Positions 37,251 through 47,173 of a stretch of DNA of 64,000 nucleotides are shown here, piece after piece. Position 1 is the first letter of the stretch, and each line of letters starts with the position of its first letter. A program made the translations under genes and the position numbers. The notes under the pieces were generated by a model, which was not told the origin of the DNA, ran no database searches, and saw only the letters and a list, made by a program, of their open reading frames with translations. The stretch is from Streptomyces werraensis (GTDB lineage: Bacteria > Actinomycetota > Actinomycetes > Streptomycetales > Streptomycetaceae), in assembly GCA_014656175.1 (NCBI GenBank), contig BNBX01000017.1:49019-113018 (forward strand). The letters run 5' to 3'.

Positions 37251-38840
37251 GTGAGCTCGAAACCCGTCGTACTCATCGCTGAAGAGCTGTCGCCCGCCAC
37301 CGTCGACGCACTCGGCCCGGACTTCGAGATCCGGCACTGCAACGGCGCGGACCGCGCCGAACTGCTCCCCGCCATCGCCGACGTGGACGCGATCCTCATC
37401 CGCTCGGCCACCAAGGTCGACGCCGAGGCGATCGCCGCCGCGAACAAGCTGAGGGTCGTCGCACGAGCCGGCGTCGGCCTCGACAACGTCGACGTCTCCG
37501 CCGCCACCAAGGCCGGCGTGATGGTCGTGAACGCCCCCACCTCGAACATCGTGACCGCCGCCGAGCTCGCCTGCGGTCTGATCCTCGCCACCGCGCGCAA
37601 CATCCCGCAGGCCAACGCCGCGCTGAAGAACGGCGAGTGGAAGCGGAGCAAGTACACGGGCGTCGAGCTCGCCGAGAAGACCCTCGGTGTCGTGGGTCTG
37701 GGGCGGATCGGCGCCCTCGTCGCGCAGCGCATGTCCGCCTTCGGCATGAAGGTCGTCGCCTACGACCCCTACGTGCAGCCCGCGCGGGCCGCGCAGATGG
37801 GCGTCAAGGTGCTGTCGCTGGACGAGCTGCTCGAGGTCTCCGACTTCATCACCGTCCACCTGCCGAAGACCCCCGAGACGCTGGGCCTGATCGGCGACGA
37901 GGCGCTGCGCAAGGTCAAGCCGACCGTGCGCGTCATCAACGCCGCGCGCGGCGGCATCGTCGACGAGGAGGCGCTGTACTCGGCGCTCAAGGAGGGCCGC
38001 GTCGCCGGCGCCGGCCTCGACGTGTACGCGAAGGAGCCGTGCACCGACTCCCCGCTCTTCGAGTTCGACCAGGTCGTCTGCACCCCGCACCTCGGCGCCT
38101 CCACGGACGAGGCGCAGGAGAAGGCCGGCATCGCCGTCGCCCGCTCGGTGCGCCTCGCCCTCGCCGGTGAGCTCGTCCCCGACGCGGTGAACGTCCAGGG
38201 CGGTGTCATCGCCGAGGACGTCAAGCCGGGCCTGCCGCTCGCCGAGCGCCTCGGCCGCATCTTCACCGCGCTCGCCGGCGAGGTCGCCGTCCGCCTCGAC
38301 GTCGAGGTGTACGGCGAGATCACCCAGCACGACGTGAAGGTGCTGGAGCTGTCCGCGCTCAAGGGCGTCTTCGAGGACGTCGTCGACGAGACCGTCTCCT
38401 ACGTCAACGCCCCGCTGTTCGCGCAGGAGCGCGGCGTCGAGGTGCGGCTGACCACCAGCTCGGAGTCGGCCGACCACCGCAACGTCGTCACCGTGCGCGG
38501 CACCCTGGCCGACGGAGAGGAGATCTCGGTCTCCGGCACGCTGGCCGGCCCGAAGCACGTCCAGAAGATCGTCGCGGTCGGCGAGTACGACGTCGACCTG
38601 GCGCTCGCCGACCACATGGTCGTCCTGCGCTACGAGGACCGCCCGGGTGTCGTCGGCACCGTCGGCCGCATCCTCGGCGAGGCCGGCATCAACATCGCCG
38701 GTATGCAGGTCGCCCGTGCGACGGTCGGCGGCGAGGCGCTCGCCGTGCTGACCGTCGACGACACGGTGTCCACCTCGGTTCTCGGTGAGCTGGCCGCGGA
38801 GATCGGGGCGACCTCCGCGCGGTCCGTGAACCTGGTCTGA
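37251..38840 (+). CDS. serA: D-3-phosphoglycerate dehydrogenase
   Basis: SerA commits 3-phosphoglycerate to serine synthesis. The 529-residue protein is the long, mycobacterial-type form: substrate-binding and NAD domains (GLGRIG near residue 150, NAARGGIVDEEAL, PHLGASTDEAQ), an intervening ASB domain (about 320-450), and a C-terminal ACT domain (about 457-529, VVLRYEDRPGVVGTVGRILG) that binds serine. The GTG at 37251 follows GTGAGGA. Confidence 0.97.
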   Translation: MSSKPVVLIAEELSPATVDALGPDFEIRHCNGADRAELLPAIADVDAILIRSATKVDAEAIAAANKLRVVARAGVGLDNVDVSAATKAGVMVVNAPTSNIVTAAELACGLILATARNIPQANAALKNGEWKRSKYTGVELAEKTLGVVGLGRIGALVAQRMSAFGMKVVAYDPYVQPARAAQMGVKVLSLDELLEVSDFITVHLPKTPETLGLIGDEALRKVKPTVRVINAARGGIVDEEALYSALKEGRVAGAGLDVYAKEPCTDSPLFEFDQVVCTPHLGASTDEAQEKAGIAVARSVRLALAGELVPDAVNVQGGVIAEDVKPGLPLAERLGRIFTALAGEVAVRLDVEVYGEITQHDVKVLELSALKGVFEDVVDETVSYVNAPLFAQERGVEVRLTTSSESADHRNVVTVRGTLADGEEISVSGTLAGPKHVQKIVAVGEYDVDLALADHMVVLRYEDRPGVVGTVGRILGEAGINIAGMQVARATVGGEALAVLTVDDTVSTSVLGELAAEIGATSARSVNLV

Positions 38841-38858
38841 CCCGCCTCTCGTCAGGGC

Positions 38859-40400
38859 CTACACGCCGGACGGGCTGAGATCCTCAGCCCGTCCGGCGTT
38901 CTCCGTGTCCGGGCGTACCCGGATGTGCCGCAGGCCCGCCACCGCGATGCCCGCCGCGACCAGGAGCAGCAGCGCCCCGGCGACCGCGGCGCCCCGCATC
39001 CCGTCGGTGAACGCCTCGCGTGCCGCCGTGACCAGGGCGTCCCCCGCGCGCCCCGGCAGTTCGGCGGCGACGGCGAGCGCCCCGCCGAGGGTCTCCCGCG
39101 CCGGTTCCGGCGCGCTGTCCGGCATCGCGTGCCGGTAGACGGCCGTGCCGATCGACCCGAGGGCGGCCATGCCCAGGGCGCCGCCGAACTCGGTGCCGGT
39201 CTCCAGCAAGGAGGACGCCGAGCCTGCCCGGTCCACCGGGGCCGAGCCGAGCGCCAGGTCGGTGAGCAGGGACATCACCACGACGATGCCCGCGGCCATC
39301 ACCCCGCACGCCGCCAGCACCAGCCACAGGGAGTCCGTCCCGGCCAGGGCGAGCAGCCCGTAGCCGCAGGCGGAGATCACGAACCCGGCGGTGACGACGT
39401 GCGCGCGCTCGGCCCCGCGCTGCACCAGCGTCGCCGCGACCGGGGCGGCGACGCCGATGAGCACCGACGGCAGCAGGCTCCACAGCGCGGCCTCCAGCGC
39501 GCTTCTGCCGAGCACCGACTGCAGGTACTGGGTGGTGAAGATCGCGGAGCCCATCATCCCGAACGCCGACAGGGTGTTGAGGGCGAGCGCCGGACTGAAG
39601 CCGTGCCCGCGGAACAGGGCGGGCGGGATCATCGGGGAGCGCGCGGTGCGCTGCCTGTGCACGAAGAGCGCGGCGAACAGCAGGCCGAGGGTGATCGAGA
39701 CGACGTAGCGGACGTTCCATCCCTCGGAGGGCAGTTCCTTCAGGCCGTAGACCACGGGGAGCACGGCGGCCAGGGACAGCGGGACGCTCGGCCAGTCGAA
39801 GCGGCCGGGGGAGGGGTTCCTCGACTCCGGCAGCAGCAGCGGTCCGAGGACCAGCAGCAGCGCCATCGCGGGCAGGTTGACCAGGAAGACCGAGCCCCAC
39901 CAGAAGTGCTCCACGAGCAGCCCGCTCATCACCGAGCCGAGAGCGATGCCGCCCGTCATCACCCCGGACCACAGCCCGATCGCCTTCGCCCGCTGGCCGG
40001 GGTCGGTGAACATCGTGCGGACCAGCGCCATCGTCGACGGCATCAGGGTGGCGCCGCCGATGCCGAGGACCGCGCGGGCCACGATCAGGGTCTCCGCGGA
40101 CTGCGCGTAGGCCGCGAGCAGGGAGGCGGCGCCGAAGGCGGCCGCGCCGCACAGCAGCAGCCGGCGGCGGCCGATGCGGTCGCCGAGCGCGCCCATGGTC
40201 ATCAGCAGGCCGGCCAGTACGAAGCCGTAGATGTCGAAGATCCACAACTGCTGGGTGCCGGTCGGCTCCAGGTCGGCGCTGATCTCGGGGACGGCGAAGT
40301 AGAGGACGGAGACGTCCATCGAGACCAGAAGCAGCGGAAGCATCAGGACGACGAGCGCGGTCCACTCGCGGCGGCCGGCCCGGTTCGGGTTCGGTGTCAT
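38859..40400 (-). CDS. MFS transporter, DHA2 (14-TM) drug exporter family
   Basis: The 513-residue protein has the 14-helix DHA2 layout, with the family N terminus (LPLLLVSMDVSVLYFAVPEI), motif A GALGDRIGRRRLLL and motif C-like GVMTGGIALGSVMSGLL. It likely exports a hydrophobic compound using the proton gradient. ATG at 40400 is the best start. It is divergent from a TetR gene, with a strong inverted repeat between them, the classic repressor-pump arrangement. Its last codons are part of the bidirectional terminator shared with serA. Confidence 0.92.
   Translation of the reverse strand: MTPNPNRAGRREWTALVVLMLPLLLVSMDVSVLYFAVPEISADLEPTGTQQLWIFDIYGFVLAGLLMTMGALGDRIGRRRLLLCGAAAFGAASLLAAYAQSAETLIVARAVLGIGGATLMPSTMALVRTMFTDPGQRAKAIGLWSGVMTGGIALGSVMSGLLVEHFWWGSVFLVNLPAMALLLVLGPLLLPESRNPSPGRFDWPSVPLSLAAVLPVVYGLKELPSEGWNVRYVVSITLGLLFAALFVHRQRTARSPMIPPALFRGHGFSPALALNTLSAFGMMGSAIFTTQYLQSVLGRSALEAALWSLLPSVLIGVAAPVAATLVQRGAERAHVVTAGFVISACGYGLLALAGTDSLWLVLAACGVMAAGIVVVMSLLTDLALGSAPVDRAGSASSLLETGTEFGGALGMAALGSIGTAVYRHAMPDSAPEPARETLGGALAVAAELPGRAGDALVTAAREAFTDGMRGAAVAGALLLLVAAGIAVAGLRHIRVRPDTENAGRAEDLSPSGV
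38863..38899. terminator. bidirectional terminator between serA and the MFS gene
   Basis: A perfect 17-bp stem (38863-38879 with 38883-38899) with a 3-base loop starts 22 bases after serA and lies inside the 3' end of the convergent MFS coding sequence. Confidence 0.85.
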
Positions 40401-40417
40401 GACGCCGACTGTACGCA

Positions 40418-40461
40418 CGTCTTATACGGCTGTCTAGAACGCTTGTATAAGACGGCCGTAT
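40418..40461. promoter_or_regulatory. TetR operator between MFS and TetR genes
   Basis: The motif ATACGGCYGTCT occurs twice in inverted orientation (40424-40435 and, on the minus strand, 40450-40461). An overlapping 10-bp perfect inverted repeat pairs CGTCTTATAC (40418-40427) with GTATAAGACG (40445-40454). The region covers the divergent promoters, so the adjacent TetR protein is the likely binder. Confidence 0.65.
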
Positions 40462-40484
40462 GGGGCGCGGGGTAGGCTGCGGCC

Positions 40485-41096
40485 ATGGGACACCGTGAGG
40501 ATCTGCTCGAAGGGGCCAAGCGCTGCCTGCTTGCCAAGGGATTCGTGCGCACCACGGCGCGCGACATCGTCAAGGAGTCCGGCACCAACCTCGCGTCGAT
40601 CGGCTACCACTACGGCTCAAAGGACGCCCTGCTCGCGCAGGCCTACGTCTCCCTCGTCGAGGGCATGGGCGACGCCTTCGACGGCGACGGCACCGTGGAC
40701 GCGGCCGCGCCCGGATCCCTGGAGCGGTTCGAGCGGGTGTGGGCGAACATCATCGCCACCATGAAGGACCCCGGCTCGGTGTGGCGGCTCAGCATGGAGG
40801 TGCTCGCCATGGGCGACCGGCTGCCCGAGGTGCGCGCCCACCTCGCCACGGCCCAGCGCGAGGCCGGACGCGGTCTGGTGCCGCTGATGATGGGCGGCCG
40901 CGAGGAGGACGTCTCCGACGCGACCGCCGACACCCTCGGCTCGTTCTACGTGACCCTGATGACCGGCCTCATCGCCCAGTGGACCTTCGACCCGGGCAGC
41001 GCCCCCGACGCGGAGCGGCTCACCGCCGGCCTGCGCCAGGTGGTCGAGGCTGCCGCGTCCGCCGAGGGCGGCGCGTCTACAGGCGGTGCGCCTTGA
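40485..41096 (+). CDS. TetR/AcrR family regulator of the divergent MFS exporter
   Basis: The 203-residue repressor has a TetR HTH (about residues 3-50, TTARDIVKESGTNLASIGYHYGSK) and a C-terminal domain with a tetracyclin-repressor-like helix bundle. Ligand unknown; control of the divergent MFS gene is inferred from the shared operator. TAGGCT at 40473-40478 ends 6 bases before the ATG, suggesting a leaderless mRNA. Its 3' end overlaps the convergent PucR-type gene by 20 bases. Confidence 0.92.
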   Translation: MGHREDLLEGAKRCLLAKGFVRTTARDIVKESGTNLASIGYHYGSKDALLAQAYVSLVEGMGDAFDGDGTVDAAAPGSLERFERVWANIIATMKDPGSVWRLSMEVLAMGDRLPEVRAHLATAQREAGRGLVPLMMGGREEDVSDATADTLGSFYVTLMTGLIAQWTFDPGSAPDAERLTAGLRQVVEAAASAEGGASTGGAP

Positions 41097-42276
41097 GCGC
41101 CATGTGCAGCAGCAGCCGGTCCTCGCCGTCGTCCAGGTCCAGGCCGGTGAGACGCTCGATCCGCGACAGCCGGTAGTACAGCGTCTGCCGGTGCACGCCC
41201 AGCTCCGCCGCCGTGCGTCCGGCCTGGCCCGCGCAGTCGAGATACACCTCGGCGGTGCGGGCCAGTTCCGTGTGCGCGGGGGAGAGCAGCGGGCTGACGA
41301 CGGGGTCGTGGGCGGCGCCGGGGGACAGTGCGGTCAGCAGGCGGTACGGGCCGATCGACGCCCAGCGGGCCACCGGTCCGAGGCGCGGCTCGGCCAGCGC
41401 CGCCCGCGCCGACGCCGACGCCTCGTCCCAGGCCGTGCCCAGATCGCCCAGCCCCGTACGCGGCGCGGCGATCCCCGCGGCCGCCGGGGGCGGCCCGGAC
41501 CGGCCGGCCGCCCTGCCGTCCCGGGCCCGCTCCAGCAGCCGCCCGGCCGCGGTCGTCGCCGGGGTCAGCACGTCGGCGGAGCGCAGCCGCAGCAGCAGTG
41601 CCAGCGACACGGCCGTCGTGCCCCACGGCAGTGTGCACAGCGCGGTCGCTCCCGGCACCGTGCGGACCGAGGGCGCGTCGTCGGGGTCGGCGGACGGCCA
41701 GGGCGCGACACAGACCACCGTGTGCAGGCCTTCCGCGCGGGCGCCGAGGGCGGCGCGCAGTTCGGCCACCGCCATGTCCCGCTGCCAGCCACGCTCCGCC
41801 GTCAGCACCGTCCGCAGCTCACGGGTGAGGTCCGCCCCGTGCTGGGCCTCGTCCGCGAGCAGCGCGCCGATCCGCGCCGTCACCCGCATGGCCGCGTCGA
41901 GCTGTTCCGCCGTGGGCCCGGGGTCGTCCTCCAGCAGCCACACGTAGCCGAGGGCCACCCCGCGATGCCGGACGGGAAGACAGACGCGTCCCCGGTGCAC
42001 GCCCGCCTCCGGGGTGCGCGGGATGTGGACCGGGCCGGTCGCGCGGGTGATGCCGAACCCCTCGAACCAGGCGCGGACGGCGGGCGTGGAGCGCCGGGTC
42101 AGGATCGAGCGGGCGCGCACCGGGTCGAGCGCCGACGGGTCGAGGTCGCCCTCGCTGTCGTACGCGCCGAAGGCGATCAGCTCGAAGTCGCGGTTCTCCA
42201 GGGTCGCCGGAGCACCGAGAAGCTCCGAGATCTCGTCCACCAGCTCCTGGTAGTCGTCCCTGTACTCCGACGTCAC
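41077..42276 (-). CDS. PucR/CdaR-type HTH regulator, likely of proline use
   Basis: The 399-residue protein has a GGDEF-like/PucR middle region and a C-terminal PucR HTH_30 domain (RTAAELGVHRQTLYYRLSRIERLTG near residues 350-375). It is divergent from the proline dehydrogenase-pruA operon, and PucR-family activators of proline catabolism are known in Streptomyces, so it probably senses proline. GTG at 42276 is my choice; an in-frame ATG at 42315 and a start at 42375 are possible but would run into the likely promoter. Confidence 0.85.
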   Translation of the reverse strand: MTSEYRDDYQELVDEISELLGAPATLENRDFELIAFGAYDSEGDLDPSALDPVRARSILTRRSTPAVRAWFEGFGITRATGPVHIPRTPEAGVHRGRVCLPVRHRGVALGYVWLLEDDPGPTAEQLDAAMRVTARIGALLADEAQHGADLTRELRTVLTAERGWQRDMAVAELRAALGARAEGLHTVVCVAPWPSADPDDAPSVRTVPGATALCTLPWGTTAVSLALLLRLRSADVLTPATTAAGRLLERARDGRAAGRSGPPPAAAGIAAPRTGLGDLGTAWDEASASARAALAEPRLGPVARWASIGPYRLLTALSPGAAHDPVVSPLLSPAHTELARTAEVYLDCAGQAGRTAAELGVHRQTLYYRLSRIERLTGLDLDDGEDRLLLHMALKAHRL

Positions 42277-42319
42277 CCGGCCATTCTGCCGCAGGAACCG
42301 GCGTTCTTCATACATCTGT

Positions 42320-42335
42320 CTGAGATCTGGCTCAG
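42320..42335. promoter_or_regulatory. candidate operator in the put intergenic region
   Basis: CTGAG (42320-42324) and CTCAG (42331-42335) form a dyad with wider imperfect symmetry (CATCTGT...GGGATG). A related TCAGGGTCATC occurs at about 42366. It lies between the divergent PucR-type regulator and proline dehydrogenase genes. Confidence 0.35.
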
Positions 42336-42453
42336 GGATGCGTGACGTCTGTCGATGGCCCAGGATCAGGGTCATCCTTAGGTTTCACGGTGGTTCTCCG
42401 TGCCGTCCCCGAACCGTCGGGTGGCGGCCTCTCGCAGCTTGTGGAGGTGCCCC

Positions 42454-43380
42454 GTGCTGGGTCCCGTGATTCTCGCCGCGTCGCGCAGCGACCGGATGCG
42501 ACGCCTGATCTCGGCGGCCCCGGTGACCAAGCAGGTCGTCGACCGCTTCATCCCCGGTGAGACCGTGGACGAGATCCTGCCGATCGTGCGGGAGCTCACC
42601 GACAACGGCCTCGAGCTGACCATGGACGTCGTCGGCGAGGACATCACCACCCCGGAACAGGCCGAAGCCGCCCGCGACGCCTACCTGGAGCTGATCGACC
42701 GGCTGAAGCCGCTGGAGCTCGGCGAGCGCGCCGAGATGTCCGTGAAGCTGTCGATGTTCGGCCAGGCGCTCCCCGGCGGCCACGAGCTGGCCCTCGCCAA
42801 CGTCCGCCCGGTCGTCGAGGCCGCCGCGGAGATCGGCACCACGGTCACCCTGGACGCGGAGGACCACACCACCCTCGACTCGATGTTCGCCATCCACGAG
42901 GAGCTGCGGAAGGACTTCCCGGGGACCGGCTGCGTCATCCAGGCCTACCTCTTCCGCACCGAGGAGGACGCGCGCCGGCTCGCCGCCGCGGGCAGTCGCG
43001 TACGGTTGGTGAAGGGCGCCTACAAGGAGCCCGCCGAGGTCGCCTACCAGCAGAAGCACGAGATCGACAAGGCGTACGTGCGCATCCTGCGGACGCTGAT
43101 GGAGGGCGAGGGCTACCCGATGATCGGGTCCCACGACCCGCGTCTGATCGCCATCGCCCAGGAACTGGCCCGCACCGCCGGACGCAAGCTCGACGAGTAC
43201 GAGTTCCAGATGCTCTACGGCATCCGCGGCGACGAGCACCTCCGCCTCGCCGCGGAGGGCCACCGCATGCGCGTCTACACGGCCTACGGCACCGACTGGT
43301 ACGGCTACTTCATGCGGCGCCTGGCGGAGAAGCCGGCCAACCTCCGGTTCTTCGCCCGCAGCATGATCACCAAGGGCTGA
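42454..43380 (+). CDS. proline dehydrogenase (monofunctional)
   Basis: This 308-residue FAD enzyme oxidises proline to pyrroline-5-carboxylate. It shows the PutA TIM-barrel motifs: VVGEDITTPEQA, MSVKLSMFGQ, VIQAYLFRTEEDA, RLVKGAYKEP, GSHDPRLIA and YEFQMLYGIR. Length matches monofunctional PRODHs of Gram-positive bacteria. The GTG at 42454 has GGAGGTG upstream. It is followed 36 bases later by pruA. Confidence 0.96.
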   Translation: MLGPVILAASRSDRMRRLISAAPVTKQVVDRFIPGETVDEILPIVRELTDNGLELTMDVVGEDITTPEQAEAARDAYLELIDRLKPLELGERAEMSVKLSMFGQALPGGHELALANVRPVVEAAAEIGTTVTLDAEDHTTLDSMFAIHEELRKDFPGTGCVIQAYLFRTEEDARRLAAAGSRVRLVKGAYKEPAEVAYQQKHEIDKAYVRILRTLMEGEGYPMIGSHDPRLIAIAQELARTAGRKLDEYEFQMLYGIRGDEHLRLAAEGHRMRVYTAYGTDWYGYFMRRLAEKPANLRFFARSMITKG

Positions 43381-43416
43381 CACCACACCCCGCTCAGACA
43401 AGGAGTTACGGAACCC

Positions 43417-45048
<1,632 letters not shown>

Positions 45049-45068
45049 CGTCCCGCCGTGACGTGACA

Positions 45069-45097
45069 GGGGCCGGGCGCACGACGCGCCCGGCCCC
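45069..45097. terminator. terminator after pruA
   Basis: A perfect 12-bp stem (45069-45080 with 45086-45097) and 5-base loop follow pruA by 20 bases. The convergent gene at 45115-45330 probably uses it as well. Confidence 0.85.
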
Positions 45098-45114
45098 TTC
45101 GCGCTGTCCCGGGG

Positions 45115-45330
45115 TCAGCCCGGCATCTCCGTCCGCTCCCACCACTCGTACACCGGCAGCCGCCCCTCCGCCGTGTCCGCCTGACGCGAGGTCGGCCGGA
45201 AGTGCTCGTAGCCGTTGCGCAGCTCGACCTTCACATCGGGGCCCGGGTCGGGGGCCGGGACGATCCGCTCGGGCAGATCGTCCGGCCCGCCTTCGAGGAA
45301 CACCTTCGCCGTGTCGTTCATGCCGGTCAC
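45115..45330 (-). CDS. small hypothetical protein (71 aa, DUF5988-like)
   Basis: The protein contains VFLEGGPDDLPERIV near the N terminus and ends PVYEWWERTEMPG, a pattern I recall from the small Streptomyces family DUF5988 (unknown function). GTG at 45330 has a GGGAGGGGAAC site directly upstream; the in-frame ATG at 45321 would give 68 residues but is too far from that site. A TACTAT -10-like hexamer on the minus strand (45450-45445) could drive it. Confidence 0.75.
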   Translation of the reverse strand: MTGMNDTAKVFLEGGPDDLPERIVPAPDPGPDVKVELRNGYEHFRPTSRQADTAEGRLPVYEWWERTEMPG

Positions 45331-45656
45331 CGTTCCCCTCCCGGCGTGGGCAGTCGCCCGCCGGGCGCCGGGATCAGCCGAGTGGCCCAGCTCGCATCGC
45401 TGAAAGCGCAGGTCGGCAGCGTGGTGAGGGGGCCGCCGTCTCAGATAGTAGGAAGCCCAAGTAATTGTGCAGACAGATGCGGGCGCCGCCCTTACTTTTG
45501 TAGGAGCCGAACGCATCGCCGATCCAGCGAACGGCGGTTGAGAGCAGGCCCCGTGCAGGCGACCCCTGCGGCCGTGGCTCCCCGCCCCTTCCGGCGTCTC
45601 GTCACCCTCCGCGCCTCTTCGAGTCCGCGCGTCTCTTCCGAAGGAGTCGATCCGCC
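45331..45656. other. 326-base divergent promoter region
   Basis: No gene is seen. The segment 45440-45500 is AT-richer, with TACTAT on the minus strand (45450-45445) and TACTTT at 45493-45498 on the plus strand as candidate -10 elements for the two flanking small genes. Confidence 0.5.
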
Positions 45657-45788
45657 ATGCCCGAGACGACCGCCCGCCGCCGCGTCCGCCGTTCCGCCCG
45701 CAGTGCCGAGAGCGACCGCAAGAACGCCGCCGCCGCCCTGCAGCGCGCCCTCGACCGCCGGGACAACGGCGGCTCGACCGGCCACTGA
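45657..45788 (+). CDS. small basic protein (43 aa)
   Basis: The peptide opens MPETTARRRVRRSARSAESD and ends DRRDNGGSTGH; the middle (KNAAAALQRALD) should be helical. The ATG is preceded by AAGGAG at the right distance (45641-45646), and third codon positions are almost all G/C, so it is probably a real gene. It precedes leuB by 89 bases. No function recognised; the Arg-rich N terminus could bind nucleic acid. Confidence 0.65.
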   Translation: MPETTARRRVRRSARSAESDRKNAAAALQRALDRRDNGGSTGH

Positions 45789-45877
45789 GCAGCCGCCGGC
45801 CGGCCTCCGACACGCCCGGGGTGTCCGTATGCCGGACGCCTCATGTCATCCCGTGGGACGAGGAGTAGGGTGCCCGC

Positions 45878-46921
45878 ATGTCTCGCAGCATCAATCTCGC
45901 AGTGATCCCCGGTGACGGCATCGGCCAGGAGGTCGTGGCCGAAGGCCTGAAGGTCCTCTCCGCCGTCCTTCCGCAGGATGTGAAGCTGGAGACCAAGGAG
46001 TACGACTTCGGCGCCCGGCGCTACCACGCCACCGGTGAGACCCTCACCGACGCCGACCTCGACGCGCTCAAGCAGCACGACGCGATCCTGCTCGGCGCCA
46101 TCGGCGACCCGGGCGTCCCGTCCGGCGTCCTCGAGCGGGGCTTCCTGCTGAAGCTCCGCTTCGCCTTCGACCACCACGTCAACCTGCGCCCGTCGAAGCT
46201 CCTGCCGGGCGTCGCCACGCCCCTCGCCGGACAGCCCGAGATCGACTTCGTGGTCGTCCGCGAGGGCACCGAGGGCCCCTACACGGGCAACGGCGGCACC
46301 ATCCGCAAGGGCACCGCGCACGAGGTCGCCACCGAGGTCTCCGTCAACACGGCCTTCGGTGTCGAGCGCGTGGTCCGCGACGCCTTCGCCCGCGCCCAGG
46401 CCCGCCCGCGCAAGAAGCTGACGCTGGTCCACAAGAACAACGTGCTGACCTTCGCCGGCCACCTGTGGACGAACATCTTCAACAAGGTGGCCGAGGAGTA
46501 CCCGGACGTCACCACCGACTACATCCACGTCGACGCCGCGACCATCTACCTGGTCACCGACCCCGGCCGGTTCGACGTGATCGTCACCGACAACCTCTTC
46601 GGCGACATCATCACCGACCTCGCCGCTGCCGTCTCCGGCGGCATCGGCGTCGCGGCCTCCGGCAACATCAATCCGAGCCGCGAGTTCCCGTCCATGTTCG
46701 AGCCCGTGCACGGCTCGGCCCCGGACATCGCAGGACAGGGCAAGGCGGACCCCACCGCCACCGTGCTGTCCGTCGCCCTCCTGCTGCGCCACCTCGGCCA
46801 CGAAGCCGAGGCCGCCCGCATCGAGGACGCCGTCTCCGCCGACCTCGCGGAGCGCGGCGACCTGCCCGCCCGCAGCACCTCGGACATCGGCGACGCCCTC
46901 GCCGCACGAGTAGCCGGCTGA
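45878..46921 (+). CDS. leuB: 3-isopropylmalate dehydrogenase
   Basis: LeuB oxidatively decarboxylates 3-isopropylmalate in leucine synthesis. The 347-residue protein shows IPGDGIGQEVVAEG, LGAIGDP, the substrate-binding RFAFDHHVNLRPSK, VREGTEG, and the metal/NAD site VTDNLFGDIITDLAA followed by FEPVHGSAPDIAGQ. TAGGGT at 45866-45871 ends 6 bases before the ATG, consistent with a leaderless mRNA. Confidence 0.97.
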   Translation: MSRSINLAVIPGDGIGQEVVAEGLKVLSAVLPQDVKLETKEYDFGARRYHATGETLTDADLDALKQHDAILLGAIGDPGVPSGVLERGFLLKLRFAFDHHVNLRPSKLLPGVATPLAGQPEIDFVVVREGTEGPYTGNGGTIRKGTAHEVATEVSVNTAFGVERVVRDAFARAQARPRKKLTLVHKNNVLTFAGHLWTNIFNKVAEEYPDVTTDYIHVDAATIYLVTDPGRFDVIVTDNLFGDIITDLAAAVSGGIGVAASGNINPSREFPSMFEPVHGSAPDIAGQGKADPTATVLSVALLLRHLGHEAEAARIEDAVSADLAERGDLPARSTSDIGDALAARVAG

Positions 46922-47173
46922 CCCGGCGCCCAGCTCGACACACTCGAAGCCGCCGGGTCGCATCCGCACTCGGCGGCTTCGACGCGTTCCTCCGCCGGGT
47001 GACGTGTCAACGACCACCGGGCCGCATTCACCCTGTTTCTTCCCCCGCCTCCGCCGGGCGATAATCGAACGCGGAGCCGCGGATTGAGGGAATGCTCGGA
47101 CGTCCTAGTACTGGCCACAGGCCGTACGGGCGTGTGCGCGGCCCGTCACTACAACGGTGAAGGACAACCACTC

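Noticed and set aside
41077..41096. 20-base overlap of the TetR and PucR-type genes as a frameshift or fusion
   Set aside because: The genes are convergent, each with a normal stop and full-length domains; this is ordinary tail-to-tail overlap.
47092..47160. Short ATG ORF upstream of ilvE as leader peptide
   Set aside because: It contains only two leucines, no isoleucine run, its GAGGGA site abuts the ATG, and no terminator follows.
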